From SAR324 cluster bacterium (GTDB lineage: Bacteria; Bdellovibrionota; UBA2361; JAAZON01): a stretch of 6,467 nucleotides of DNA. The notes beneath the pieces were generated by a model. The model had not been told where the DNA came from, did not search any database, and was given only the letters and a program-made list of their open reading frames with translations. The stretch is from the NCBI GenBank assembly GCA_012797725.1, contig JAAZON010000605.1, positions 1 through 6,467 of the forward strand. Reading direction: 5' to 3'. Position numbers and translations under genes: made by a program. Below, piece after piece: positions 6,338 to 6,467 of this stretch (the stretch's first letter is position 1; every line of letters begins with the position of its first letter).

Positions 6338-6467
6338 ATGGCAATTGAAAGTGAAGGCTTGAAGATTATAAAGAAAGAGCAAATGGGGCAACTTTCCCTT
6401 ACCATCAAAGTTTCAAAGGATAAACTTAGTCTATACGTAGATTCAGCCATTACTCCGTCGAAAGATA
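6338..6467 (+). CDS. Start of a second FapA/DUF342-like protein, cut by window end
   Basis: An open frame runs from ATG 6338 to the window edge (43 residues, no stop). The segment GQLSLTIKVSKDKLSLYVDS (17-36) aligns without gaps to RIILTAKLDPENMKLFIDVE (11-30) of the complete FapA protein at 4202. The pattern is the same: a beta strand, a charged turn, then a second strand ending in Asp. This is how FapA/DUF342 N-terminal domains begin. The ribosome site is weak (CAGG, 7 bases upstream). A tandem paralogue is the best reading, but only the first small part is visible, so the family call is moderate. The minus-strand open frame covering this region (6241-6450) is rejected. Confidence 0.62.
   Translation, partial: MAIESEGLKIIKKEQMGQLSLTIKVSKDKLSLYVDSAITPSKD

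Noticed and set aside
1..6467. CRISPR array, insertion sequence or prophage element
   Set aside because: No regularly spaced direct repeats, transposase motifs, terminal inverted repeats or phage genes were seen.

Overview
The window suggests a Gram-negative bacterium of intermediate-to-low GC content. The evidence is a type IV prepilin, a sigma-54-type promoter and FapA (DUF342) proteins. The IspH is the long, plant/cyanobacterial-like form rather than the compact E. coli form, so an ordinary gammaproteobacterium is unlikely. A delta-proteobacterial, Bdellovibrionota/Oligoflexia-like or other deep lineage is possible, but the sequence does not settle it. All supported genes lie on the + strand.

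Region 1 (2-1886): the 3' part of an unrecognised protein with C-terminal membrane segments, whose reading frame is already open at the left edge. Four bases later comes a complete long-form ispH, the last enzyme of the MEP isoprenoid pathway. The two genes are probably co-transcribed.

Region 2 (1887-2836): about 425 bases without a convincing gene, then one short prepilin-like protein. The gap carries a near-consensus -24/-12 (sigma-54) promoter about 100 bases upstream of the pilin. Farther upstream are several TGTCA/TGACA elements that could serve as activator sites. A weak terminator-like hairpin follows the pilin, so it looks like a separately regulated single-gene unit.

Region 3 (2837-6467): a largely noncoding leader with a plausible sigma-70 promoter, a possible 46-codon small ORF, and then a tight run of genes. 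The run is a PfkB-family (adenosine-kinase-like) sugar/nucleoside kinase, a full FapA/DUF342 protein 3 bases behind it, a tandem-CBS protein, and the start of another protein whose first 43 residues resemble the FapA N-terminus. The combination of a putative adenosine kinase, an adenylate-sensing type of domain (CBS) and two FapA-type proteins is the most distinctive arrangement here. A functional link to surface motility or polar-organelle control, with the pilin next door, is inference only.
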